Source: Allolobophora icterica (taxonomy: Eukaryota > Annelida > Clitellata > Crassiclitellata > Lumbricidae). Taken from it: a stretch of 64,000 nucleotides of DNA. Below, in pieces: positions 55,038 to 64,000 of this stretch; positions within the stretch are counted from its first letter, which is position 1; each line of letters opens with the position of its first letter. Position numbers and translations under genes: made by a program. The notes below the pieces were generated by a model. It searched no databases and was not told the DNA's origin. It saw nothing but the letters and a program-made list of their open reading frames with translations. The stretch covers positions 59,985,617 through 60,049,616 of the forward strand of contig OY744610.1 in NCBI GenBank assembly GCA_963556255.1, in the 5' to 3' direction.

Positions 55038-55586
55038 CAAAACTGCCCAGTTACCTTTGCATGGATACCAAGCCACGTGGGTATAGCAGGGAATGAGAAA
55101 GCTGACGCATTATGTAAGGAAGCAACCGCACACCCCACTATCGACCTTGAAGTAAGTAACGAATTAAAAGACGCATATAATGACATAGATAAATATATCA
55201 TAGCACTATGGCAGAAAGAATATGATAGCCAGACAACAGGATTGCATTATAAAACTTTGGAGCCAACTGTAAGTAATAAAATAAAGCTCAATGTGAATAA
55301 ACGGGATAAAGAAAGACTAATAACCAGACTAAGGCTAGGACACTGTAGACTAAACCATTATCTTTTTAAAATAGGTCAACATCCAACCGGAAAATGTGAC
55401 CACTGCAACACTCAGGAAACGATAAAACACTTTCTATTCGAATGCAAGCACTATAACTTAACAGCACAAATGGTAAAGAATACTGGTGGCAATGTTAAAC
55501 CAAAAACAGTTCAAGAACTTCTATCCAATAGATCATATGACAACGCACTACACTCCATAATAAATAAAACAAATAGATTACTATAG
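55038..55586 (+). pseudogene. LINE ORF2 end: RNase H and zinc-finger-like tail
   Basis: The frame runs from the first base of the insertion: TFAWIPSHVGIAGNEKADAL is the last RNase H motif with its terminal Asp. After a helical linker comes RLRLGHCRLNHYLF, then CDHC...HFLFEC, the C-X2-C...H-X4-C tail of I/Jockey-group LINEs. Stop TAG at 55584. Open throughout but lacking the endonuclease and reverse transcriptase, so dead on arrival. Confidence 0.8.
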
Positions 55587-56057
55587 ACGTATAAATGTTG
55601 TTTAATGATAAGATGATACTGCAAAAAGTTTCACCACTTGATCTTTCAGAAAAGAATATGAAAAGACAACGCCGCAAAGAGCGAAACAGAAACTCGATGA
55701 CATCTACAGTTGGAAGCAGCCTGAAACATCAAAGAGACTCTCCAACAAAACAGCTGAACTGGGGAGGAAGAGTAAACTTCCTAAAGCTGGTCTGGAGCAC
55801 TGGATAAATCCTACCTCCCTCATCCTGCAATGGCAGGGACTAGGGTCGGGTAGCCGGCTCGCAGCAACCCCCGAGAGCAGCTCTAAGACAGTGGAATCAT
55901 CGAATATATTAACTAAAAGTAGAAAAAACTTTTGTACATATGTTCTCAGAGACAGACACTATTTTAACAACATGTAGACTATAGTTGTATACTGCGTAAG
56001 GGGGCCATCATCTTAGTCATCAGTGCTCCCAAAATTCCAATAAACAACAACAACAAC
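55038..56057 (+). mobile_element. 5'-truncated LINE (RNase-H-bearing, I-group-like)
   Basis: 1020 bp with a perfect 13 bp target duplication ATGCATTTTACCT (55025-55037, 56058-56070) and a 3' tail of AATAAACAACAACAACAAC. Unit 3 has the unoccupied target context near 19160. Carries the end of ORF2 and a 3' UTR of about 470 bp. Confidence 0.9.
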
Positions 56058-56228
56058 ATGCATTTTACCTGTTTTTGCAAGCGCAACAGGGTAAACCTTT
56101 GGTAACCAACCAAGTCGTAATCGTAGACTCAAAATTTATAAAAGCTACTCGAATGTCAAGCACAGGGCACCAGATTATTCACGAGCGCTGCTTCGTGTCA
56201 GAGGGGTGTCCAGAGATGTCCAGAGATG

Positions 56229-58040
56229 CAGAGCCGTTTTAAGGAGTTTGGGGGCCCTAGGCACAACCCGCACAAACCCTAAATAACCTTAAACGTAATC
56301 CGATTTCCGTCTCAATATCTCAGTCTCGGATACAGAGTATTGCATTAGTGCATTATTGTGCATATGTGTCATTTTGTTAAATTTATTAAAATAGTATACT
56401 GTTACTAAACTCATTATAACACAGCTAACACATCAATCTTTGTACTACAAGTGAATAAAAGTTTAGTTTAACATACTTAACAGTTTCCATTGTTTATTTG
56501 TTATACAAACTGAAAGTGTGATTATAATCAGTACATGTTTGCTATACATGGATTGTGACTTTGTAACGACAGTTTCTTACAAACAGCGCTTTCGTGTTTT
56601 GCTCTGAGCAAAGTCTTTTATAATATCATCGAAATTCAAAGACTTCAACACATCTGATTCTATGCTCATGACAGACAATCGTTCTTGCATCATACGGCTG
56701 CGAAGCTCGTTCTTGATTAATTTAAGTTTTGAGAAAGAACGTTCACCCGAACAGTTTGTCACCATCATTGACAGAAACATTCTTATTGCAATTTCAACGT
56801 TTGGAAACGTTGGTTCCAGATTGTTATTCTTTATAATGGCATAGATTGTTGACATAGATGGCACTGTTGTTTTTGAAATTAGTTCGTGTTGGTCAAGATC
56901 TTGAGGATAGAACTTTGCAAGCTTTACACTGTATTCTGCTATTTGTTCAGCATTCAAGTGTACCAGTTTGATTAAGAATGCAAATCTGCTGCTGATTTCT
57001 TCATAAGCTTCTCCACGTCTGTTTAGTTCAGTGATCAATGAGTCGATGATTGGCAAGTACGTCTGAATTCTAAATTTTGTCTTCGCATCCATAACAACTG
57101 GTGCCATTTGCAGAACCTTCCGGAAATGTAATTCGCATATTTCTTTTAGGAATTCGTCTCTGGCTGTCGTAGTACTCTGCGTTGTGAGTTTGTGTTTTGG
57201 CTCTGCGTTCATATTCTTCAAAAATAATTATTGTCTCTTAGTGCACCACTCAGATAATTTCTACGCATTTTTGATGGGTTGTCTGATATTTCGTTTAGGC
57301 CTAATTGATCGTAGTGATAATTGGCCAAAAATTGCAAATCGGTTTACTGTGAACGACGATGATAACTGACAATCAGAATTTTAATCTGCATAACAAAAAG
57401 GGTAGAAACTATCAAAAAACCTCAACCTTATACATTGGAGGAGGTGGAAATGAAGTGATTTTGTTAAGTCAAATAAGTTTGCCAAGTTCACTACCGACTC
57501 AGTACCGAGCGCCGACACGCCAACATCATTCTATTTATCCTATTAAGTGTGCGAAATTTGATACGCTTTTTGCCCTTTTTATAATTTAAAGTTTAAAACA
57601 ATTTATAAAATGACTAGATTATAGGACAGAGAGATTTAATATTAAAAATTAATATTAACTTATACCAAGACATAAGAAATTCCTTGAATAGCGTTGTGAA
57701 AAAGCAGACAAATGAAAACAAACATAATAGCCAATAGCGTAGGCCTACAGCAAGTTGTGCGCCATCGTCGCCATGCGTTAAAATTATTGATTTATTTCTA
57801 TAGCGCTCTGATTTTATTACCAATAATTATATTTAACTAAAAATGCAGACCGCAGACGTTTGTTTCAAAAAATAATAAAAATGTGTTATTTTTCTTACCG
57901 GTACTTTACTTTGCAGAATTGTTACTTGTTAGAACAGAACTCACAATATTGTTATTTTGTTTCTGGGCCGCCGCGGGGCCCCCCCGCTGCGCGGGGCCCT
58001 AGGCCCGGGCCTCGCGTGCCTAGGCCTTAAAACGGCACTG
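56229..58040 (-). mobile_element. hAT transposon, internally deleted
   Basis: 1812 bp with ends CAGAGCCGTTTTAAGG and CAGTGCCGTTTTAAGG (read inward, one mismatch) and the 8 bp duplication CAGAGATG (56221-56228, 58041-58048). The subterminal regions share GGGCCCTAGGC. The target is the repeated CAGAGATGT motif of the host array. Only the transposase C-terminus remains; 57230-57960 shows no coding sequence. Confidence 0.9.
56577..57221 (-). pseudogene. hAT transposase C-terminal (dimerisation) fragment
   Basis: About 214 codons, none starting convincingly with ATG before residue 4. The final 70 residues match the hAT dimerisation domain: FPNVEIAIRMFLSMMVTNC, SGERSFSKLKLIKNELRS, then a Lys/Arg tail. 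The N-terminal zinc finger and catalytic DDE residues are missing, so the element cannot move itself. Closest in style to ZBED/ZMYM1-like hAT proteins. Confidence 0.8.
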
Positions 58041-58380
58041 CAGAGATGTAACCAAAAATGGTGAGAACTGTAAAAATTGTAGAAAATTTTGCCTATCGAA
58101 GTCAACAGAATTTTTTGTGATAAGAATTTGTTAATCTGTTGGAATCCTTCCAATTGGTGGGTATATTAACGGTTAAGCATTACAGAAGTATTGCATACGA
58201 GGTAAGGTTGACGTTCACGAAGCAAGCAGTGACAAGATGTAATAAAAACCACAAATTTACGACAGGCTTAGTAGCTGTTGATAGACACCTTTAAAACGTG
58301 TTGGAATTTTTATATAATAAAGCCTCACGCATTCGAATTGTTGGATTTGGCTGAAAAATCATGTTTTCTTGGAGTAATTT
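58041..58380 (+). repeat. Module array resumes after the hAT element
   Basis: X core (ATGGTGAGAACTG) near 58060, Y near 58090 and 58205, and a CACC near 58288 followed by TATATAA. Confidence 0.55.
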
Positions 58381-58384
58381 ACAG

Positions 58385-58900
58385 TTCAGAATCTTCCAGA
58401 GTAGGGAGTTTGTTCTTCCATTCCAGTTGGGAGGGGGTTAGACGCCAATGGGCACAACCACTGCAAGGGCCCGACGCTGCGTCTTTGACGTGCGCGCAAG
58501 GGGAACACCAAGCTCACCTCGAGATGCAGAACAAAGTTTACCGCGGCCAGCCAAACCTGAGGCGGGGCAACAAAACTCCCGCAAGTGGGCAGGGGCGTTC
58601 TGTAACTGGCACTGCCATACCCAGACCGAAATCCTAAATTCAATGCACTGGGGAACAGGAAGCCAGTGGAGCACATCACGCATACAATGCGAGATATGGT
58701 CAAATTTTGAAACACCAACAACAAGCCAAGCAACTGCACGCAGCACGCGCTCAACAAGGATGGTACTGCAGTAGGCAATCCCACTGCAAACAAGCGCATG
58801 AAGAAGTAGGCAAAAATTGGGTGAAAGTGAACGGGAAATGACCTGTAAATGTCGCAATTGAAAACAATTACGGCATAAAAGATTTAGGCGTTCAGAGAAG
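58385..58900 (-). mobile_element. CR1/L2-like LINE ORF2 fragment (best preserved)
   Basis: The minus frame 58857-58438 keeps 139 codons with KFDHISHCMRDVLHWLPVP, then IEFRISVWVWQC, then the basic segment LCSASRGELGVPLARTSKTQ. This is the conserved end of CR1/L2-group ORF2 and identifies the decayed copies elsewhere. Confidence 0.75.
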
Positions 58901-59029
58901 GTAAGTCCTGAACAACCCTAAGATTCCGAACATGATTGTGTCGGGAAGACAAAGTGAGGAAAGTCAGCAAACATAGCCAGATGATCTAATTTTTTCAGCT
59001 GCTTCCCATTACCCAGTCATATAAATTGC

Positions 59030-60270
59030 GTTTTGTGTTAATTGAGGCGCAGACGGCTTTTGAAGTAGGGCAACAATTATTTCCAGACTAGACACCTCTT
59101 TTAAGTCATTCAACTGTTCAATACAAGTCAATCAAACGTAGAAGCGTTAAACATATAAATAAATATATCCAGATTATACACCTGTTTAAAGTATCTTTGC
59201 ATGAATATAAGAATAACTTGCGTCGCATATAAGATAAAATAACATCGCCATTGCTAGTATAATTCTGGCAGTGCCAGTCCTAAGCCTAGTACAGGAGGAG
59301 GACGACGCTAATGGTCGTTGTTATCACCATCGATGTAATTAATATACACTGATGGTTATCACACAGTGGCGTAAACCGAAACTTCTACTAGACCAAAATA
59401 CCATAGAAACAGTGAGAGCTGTTCAAACTACTTAGACACCTCTTTTAATTCTGATATCCGCCCTATAAATAAGAGCAGACGCAAAGTCTTATACGTTTCA
59501 CCTTCGTTTTGTCTCACAAAGTTTTCAGTGTAACTTCACTAAACAGGAATTTTCCCATTTAGTGAGGTGGGTTAGCGCTGTATTTCAAGGTTAACGTTAC
59601 CTGGCGGATAAAAGCCCCAAATTTGGCATGGGTCTACTAATTAATGTTAGCCTAGGAGCCCGCTGAAATTACCAAACATTTTTACGTAAAACACCTAAAT
59701 TCAAGATGGTTCATCTATCCGCCAGGTAACGATAATTTCACTAAGCCACCTCACTAATTGCAGCAGGACCGATCCCAAATTTTTTTTTCGATTACCTTCA
59801 ATATATATTAATTATAAAATTCAAGAAACGAGAATGTAAAACAAATATTTTTTGAAGATAGTTCAAAGCAAGACCCAATCGAGCAAACGTTTATCGTCTT
59901 TTTTGTCGAGTTTCTTGACTCGCTTTGTAAGTAATAATTTATCCTGTATTTAATCATTGGAACGGTGAGAACTGTTCTAAGTATTATTTCTGTCGACGTC
60001 AACGGCCTTTGTTGCCATAAGATGTCGTTAACCTCTGTATCCATCCATGCCAGTATTTAGAGTAATTTCTGCTAATTTCTTACATGCGATAAGAACGGTG
60101 AGAACTGTTAAAACTAAATTTCAACCGACGTGAACGGCCTTTGATGCCATAAGATGTCATTATACTTTTAGATCCAATCGAGTTGCAAGTCCATTTCAAA
60201 ACTCCACACGATTTGTTATTAGAGAAGGATAGGTCGTGGAAGCCAAAAGATGCCGCTAAACACTCTATAA
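59030..60270 (+). repeat. Plus-oriented module array F12
   Basis: Z: CACC 59179 / TATAAG 59206 and CACC 59437 / TATAAATA 59464, both 23 bp. Two clean consecutive X-Y modules: X 59958, Y near 59995; X 60094, Y near 60130; repeat distance 136 bp. An RTE-type end (59270-59395) interrupts. Confidence 0.7.
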
Positions 60271-60324
60271 CACATGGCCCACTTTAGCGGGTCGATCGCC
60301 AGCCACTGCCGTATACACGGGTAG

Positions 60325-60405
60325 TGCCAGTCCCAAGCCTGGAGAAAGAAGGAGGACGACGCTAACCATCTTCGTTATGACACAGCGTCGTTAAACAGTA
60401 ACTAC
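60325..60405 (+). mobile_element. RTE-type 3' end, unit 6
   Basis: CCCAAGCCTGGAGAAAGAAG...GCGTCGTTAAAC, equivalent to 15675-15760. Confidence 0.5.
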
Positions 60406-60677
60406 ATGTAACTCTACATCTGCCTTATATAACCAGCTGTTCCAATTCCAGACACCATCCGCCGTAGCCGTCCACCCGCCTGACGTGGACTTGTTAAAAA
60501 CTGACGCTAGCTTACACATCGATTTTGTTATTGATTGAAAGCTGTGAACAGACTGGCTCTGTTTGGGCTCTGAATAAAAATAGTAGATTCTGCAATTGCT
60601 GATGAATCTTTTGAAACAGTGCAATACGAATCTGATTACTGTTACAACTGCAATGACTGCTCGACGGATTCGTCTTG

Positions 60678-60925
60678 ATTAATTTTGACTGTTCCAGGAA
60701 CAAAGGGAATTAATTTTGACTGTCCAAGGAACAATGGAAATTAGTTTTAACTGTTCCAGAAACAAAGGAAATTAATTTTTGACTGTCCTAGGAACAATGG
60801 AAATCAGTTTTAACTGTTCCAGGAAAAAAGGCAATTAATTTTGACTGTTCCGGGAACAAAGGAAATTAATTTTGACTGTTCCAGGAAGAAAGGCAATTTA
60901 TTTAGAGTGTTCAATGAATAAAGGC
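60678..60925. repeat. TGTTCCAGGAACA minisatellite, unit 6
   Basis: About eight 31 bp units of GAAATTAATTTTGACTG followed by TTCCAGGAACAAAG. Confidence 0.7.
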
Positions 60926-61089
60926 AATCCTTGTAGTATGTTCTGGTTAGGTTTCATGCCAGACTTTGGAATTCTGTCAGTATAGTACGTCTATCGACCG
61001 GGAAAGCTAGCGAGGTTAATCGTCGAAATTCACAACATTCTTGAGATAGCATCACTCTCTTCTCACGCAGCTTTCGATCGGGATTAAAT

Positions 61090-61260
61090 TGCACAATAAG
61101 AAATGGCGAGGGTAGGTGAATGGAAATGGTGAAGAGGTGATGGATCCTAATGGTGAAGGGTGAAGAATGTAAATGGTAAGGGGTGAGGGATGGAAAATGG
61201 TAAGAGGTGTGAGTCTGTGAGATCTAAATGGTGATGGGTTACTGGTAGAAATGGTGCAAA
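61090..61260. repeat. GGTGA-rich minisatellite, unit 6
   Basis: Same repeat as 16440-16620; the last element of the unit series before sequence becomes single-copy in this window. Confidence 0.5.
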
Positions 61261-61428
61261 GGTCAGCTCCAAGTATTAACAACTTTGCGCGTCCAGGTAT
61301 AGTTGAGTCCAGGTAACGTTACCTGTGCTTTCCTCACATTGCCTCGCCTTACTCAACTAACCTCACCTTACCCTACCTATTATGTATGCATGCACTTATG
61401 TACCGTACTCTTATCAGATCCCCTGCAT

Positions 61429-61591
61429 CAGTGGCGGATCTACTATGAAACCAATGAAGCTGAAGCTTCAGGGCCCCCACCCCAGCCCCCAGAAGCGACT
61501 CAGACTGTAGTGCACAATTTACTTGCGAAGGGGCCCCCATAACAGTATAACAGTTCATGCTTCAGGGCCAAGAAATGTTGGTCCGCCTCTG
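61429..61591 (+). mobile_element. 163 bp hAT-type MITE
   Basis: Ends CAGTGGCGGATC and CAGAGGCGGACC (read inward) with imperfect 8 bp flanks CCCTGCAT and CTCTACAT. Older than the other MITEs; the left end is shared with units 2 and 5. Confidence 0.55.
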
Positions 61592-61844
61592 CTCTACATC
61601 ATGGTTCATCCGTTACCCCCCCCCGCCACCCCCCTCCGTGATCCAGTTGTCAAAGAAAAAACACCAGAAGAGGAGGATTGTGTGACTTTTCTTCTACAGA
61701 ATAACTTAGTTCAATCTGTCTGTCTGTCTGTTCGTCCGTCCGTCCGTCATCAGTGCATCGATTAAATTACCAGCGCTAACAGTAAGCGATAAATATTTAG
61801 AAAATACGAGACGACGTATCACCTCAGCAACATCGTCTAACATC

Positions 61845-62290
61845 GGTCATACATACACACATACATACATAGATCAGTATATGCGTAGCCTACTTGTGTA
61901 GATATACATATATATATATGTATATATACATGTATTTTAGCCTATACATATGTATGGTATAAAAATACATATATATCACTGCTTTGGTCTATGTCCATCA
62001 TTATGTACAGTTGTCTAACCTAAGTGTTGCAATCTCTATCAGTTTCTATATATACGATGTATGTATATATTACACATATATCTATTACATATACAGGCAC
62101 AAGTACGTAGGTCTATATATACATATGTAAATATATTTATATACTTACATATAGGCATATGTGTCTCAATATACACAAGCATGTATGTATATAGATTATA
62201 TATGTACATGCATATTCATTATAAATAATATCTATACATATGTATATATATACATGAGTGTATATATATACATGTATATATATACACGAA
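61845..62290. repeat. TA/CATA-rich simple sequence
   Basis: Imperfect TATA, CATA and TACA repeats over about 450 bp. 61600-61845 holds a C-rich run, a (TCTG)n/(TCCG)n patch and nothing coding. Confidence 0.8.
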
Positions 62291-62364
62291 TTTCGATTTT
62301 ACTGCATATAAATGCGTTCGTCAAATGCAAAGTAACTCATAAGGACTCGGACGGTTCGAGAAAA

Positions 62365-62480
62365 CCAGACCTTCCTTTGAAGTGTCGGCCTCTTCCAGGA
62401 AGTCGCCGCCGCCTTTGAAGTTGCCGCAGCCGCCTTTGAAGTGGCGGCGGACGCCTTTGAAGGGCGCCGCCAGAACTTCA
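62365..62480. repeat. GCCTTTGAAGT minisatellite
   Basis: Four units of about 22 bp (CGCCTTTGAAGTTGCCGCAG type), GC-rich, in otherwise AT-rich sequence. Both strands are open over it, but no protein family is recognised. Confidence 0.7.
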
Positions 62481-62834
62481 ACTCCGAATACCCGCTTACG
62501 TAAGTGCGATACATCTACAAATGGTCTCTCAGTTAATAAGTAAGTTAGTGAGGGGGCGGTGGCTAAGCTCAAACGTCCAGCGTCATTCGCGTTCTGCAAA
62601 GTACAACGGTTGCACGTTGGCAACGGTTGTATAGTTTCAAATGTTGCACGGCGTTAACCCATTTTTAACCCCAATTCTAACCACGTTTTAAGGTCGCCAT
62701 CCGTTTCCCTAAAAACCACGCCGATTATTATTTCACATTTATTAAGCGCCACTATCTAATGATCAAGCATCAATCGATGGCGCTGAGCAATTGTGAGGGC
62801 AGGACTTACTCAATGTCCCTACACAGTTACCGTC

Positions 62835-62910
62835 TTAGAGGAGGATCGAACCCGTACTCCTCGTGCTACATGGCGAGCGCTCTAACTAATCGGCTACATT
62901 GTCCCACAGA
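62835..62910 (-). other. tRNA-like SINE head
   Basis: The minus strand has an A box TAGCCGATTAGTTAGAGCG and a B box GGTTCGATCC. The D and anticodon arms are plausible (loop CATGTAG), but the T stem does not pair, so a tRNA-derived SINE is more likely than a tRNA gene. Confidence 0.5.
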
Positions 62911-62921
62911 TGTCACGGTAG

Positions 62922-63236
62922 GTTTCTATGGGAACCAAACTGACCGCCTATGGTTTCTACGTGAAAAAATGATCTAACATGAAGGCTGCAGCAGGTAAAA
63001 GGTGAACGTCATACAGGTAGTCATGGTAACTGCAAGAAGTTGTCATAGACACCAAACTGAAGTCTGCTTCGTTTCCATGGGAACCAAGGGAAAAAGTGCA
63101 GCATACAAGAGGTTTCCATAAAGCAATCAAAAGACAGGTTCTTTAACTACCACGTTTAACCTGGAACAATGCGATTGTTTCCATAGTAACCGGACACGTT
63201 CAAGCTGAACAGTAGGTTCTATGTTGCCATAGAAAC
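62922..63236. promoter_or_regulatory. Cluster of five RFX X-box motifs
   Basis: Exact matches to GTHNYYATRRNAAC at 62922-62935 (GTTTCTATGGGAAC), 63017-63030 (GTAGTCATGGTAAC), 63071-63084 (GTTTCCATGGGAAC), 63177-63190 (GTTTCCATAGTAAC) and 63223-63236 (GTTGCCATAGAAAC). Near-matches are at 63039 and 63112. Sequences between sites are unrelated, so this is not a simple tandem repeat. RFX factors control ciliary genes in animals. Confidence 0.6.
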
Positions 63237-63319
63237 TTGGCCTTGAAAGTCAGTGGGCGCTAAAGACGGTAACTGTTAAAGGTCTACTCGGATGGAATTA
63301 TCAATCAAATACGCTCTAG

Positions 63320-63690
63320 GGAGCTGAAGGCATCAAAAAGTGAGTTCAGGCATCAAAAGGTGAGTTCAGGTAGATGTTGGCACGGAAAGGTGCGTCCAGG
63401 CTGATGCAGGCATCACAAGGTGCGTCCACACAGGCATCAAAGGAACTGTCCAGATAAAAAATGCAGGCGTCAAATGTGCGTCCAGGTTGGTACCAAATGG
63501 TTTGTCCAGGTAAATGCAGGTATCAAAGGATGCGTCCAGGTAGAAAATTCAGGCATCAAAGGTGAAACCAGGTAGAAAATTTATGAATCAAAGGTGAAAC
63601 CAGGTAGAAAATTTAGGAATCAAAGGTGCGTCCAGGTACACTCAGGTAATTAAAGATGCTTCGTGGTAGATTCTGGTATCAAATGTTGCG
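63320..63690. repeat. GTCCAGGTAGA...CAGGCATCAAA minisatellite
   Basis: About eleven imperfect 30-40 bp units combining GGTGCGTCCAGGTAGA and TTCAGGCATCAAA. Related single units occur near 16630 and 61290. Confidence 0.75.
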
Positions 63691-63899
63691 TTTAACCAAG
63701 CTATCCACATGAGATATATTCAGGTAGATTCGGGCATTAAAGTTGGATGCAGCAATAAGCGTAAAACCACAAAATACATTCAGACAGGCCAGTCCCGAAA
63801 TCCTCCTATTCCACGGACGTTTGGGTTTACAACTTCCTGCATCCGGAGTATTGTTGCCAAATCCCATACCCTCTGATTAGACCCCATGCCCGATAAAAT

Positions 63900-63950
63900 G
63901 CTCTTTTCCGGTCGGAAGAATAGACTTCCGGCGGCGGCCATATTTCAAAT
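63900..63950 (-). promoter_or_regulatory. ETS/YY1-like promoter patch at the window edge
   Basis: ACTTCCGG (63924-63931, an ETS site) lies beside GGCGGCCATATTT (63933-63945; on minus AAATATGGCCGCC resembles YY1), with another TTCCGG nearby. There is no TATA box. This combination is typical of TATA-less housekeeping promoters. Direction and target gene cannot be decided because the window ends. Confidence 0.35.
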
Positions 63951-64000
63951 ACATCAGTTCAATTTGTAAAGTAAATACTAGTATTATTTCGCCCAAACTG

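Noticed and set aside
61049..61282. Minus-strand ORF of 76 codons rich in Ser, Pro and His
   Set aside because: Translation of the GGTGA-rich minisatellite.

Overview
This is a eukaryotic, intron-bearing, roughly 60% A+T, repeat-dominated window from an invertebrate animal. The evidence is DEG/ENaC sodium-channel genes, spliceable exons, 5'-truncated LINEs, hAT and pogo/Tigger DNA transposons, tRNA-headed SINEs and a Ty3/gypsy-type LTR retrotransposon whose integrase lies before its reverse transcriptase. That gene order was first described for Gmr1-like elements of deuterostomes, so a marine deuterostome is a reasonable guess but not proven. No bacterial or organellar features are seen.

Layout: about 61 kb is a tandem series of six related units of roughly 9 kb (starts near 1, 10190, 18750, 29980, 38900 and 54625), enlarged where transposons landed. 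After about 61.4 kb the sequence becomes single-copy in this window. Each unit starts at a short GGCGCC-bounded segment. To its right lie plus-oriented arrays of a short composite module, and to its left the same module in minus orientation. Units 1-2 and 4-5 are also copies of each other at a constant offset (28279 bp across the channel genes), so a 28 kb duplication is layered on the 9 kb one. Units 1 and 4 carry a DEG/ENaC gene on the minus strand plus a detached pore-exon fragment. Units 1, 3 and 4 carry a coiled-coil last exon on the plus strand. In unit 4 a matching upstream exon with compatible phase exists, so the channel gene sits antisense inside that gene's 4 kb intron.

The array module is the main puzzle. 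It has three blocks. Z is CACC, then exactly 22-23 bp, then a TATA box (24 cases measured by hand on both strands). X is an ATG about 14 nt before a GGTGAGAACTG splice-donor-like core. Y is GACGTCAACGGCC...GCCATAAGATGTCGTTAAAC, which can fold into a hairpin. Spacers are diverged but spacing is kept, as expected for a promoter-plus-short-transcript (or promoter-plus-first-exon) array rather than a drifting satellite.

Mobile DNA inserted after the unit duplications is datable because other units preserve the empty site: a near-pristine 6.85 kb retrotransposon (LTRs differ at one of 477 bases), a hAT element with 8 bp duplications, a 5'-truncated RNase-H-type LINE, a pogo/Tigger remnant that was itself hit by a minisatellite-filled hAT MITE, and several small MITEs, LINE tails and RTE-type 3' ends. 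The right edge holds a tight cluster of five RFX X-box motifs and an ETS/YY1-like promoter patch, suggesting that a gene begins at or beyond the window end.
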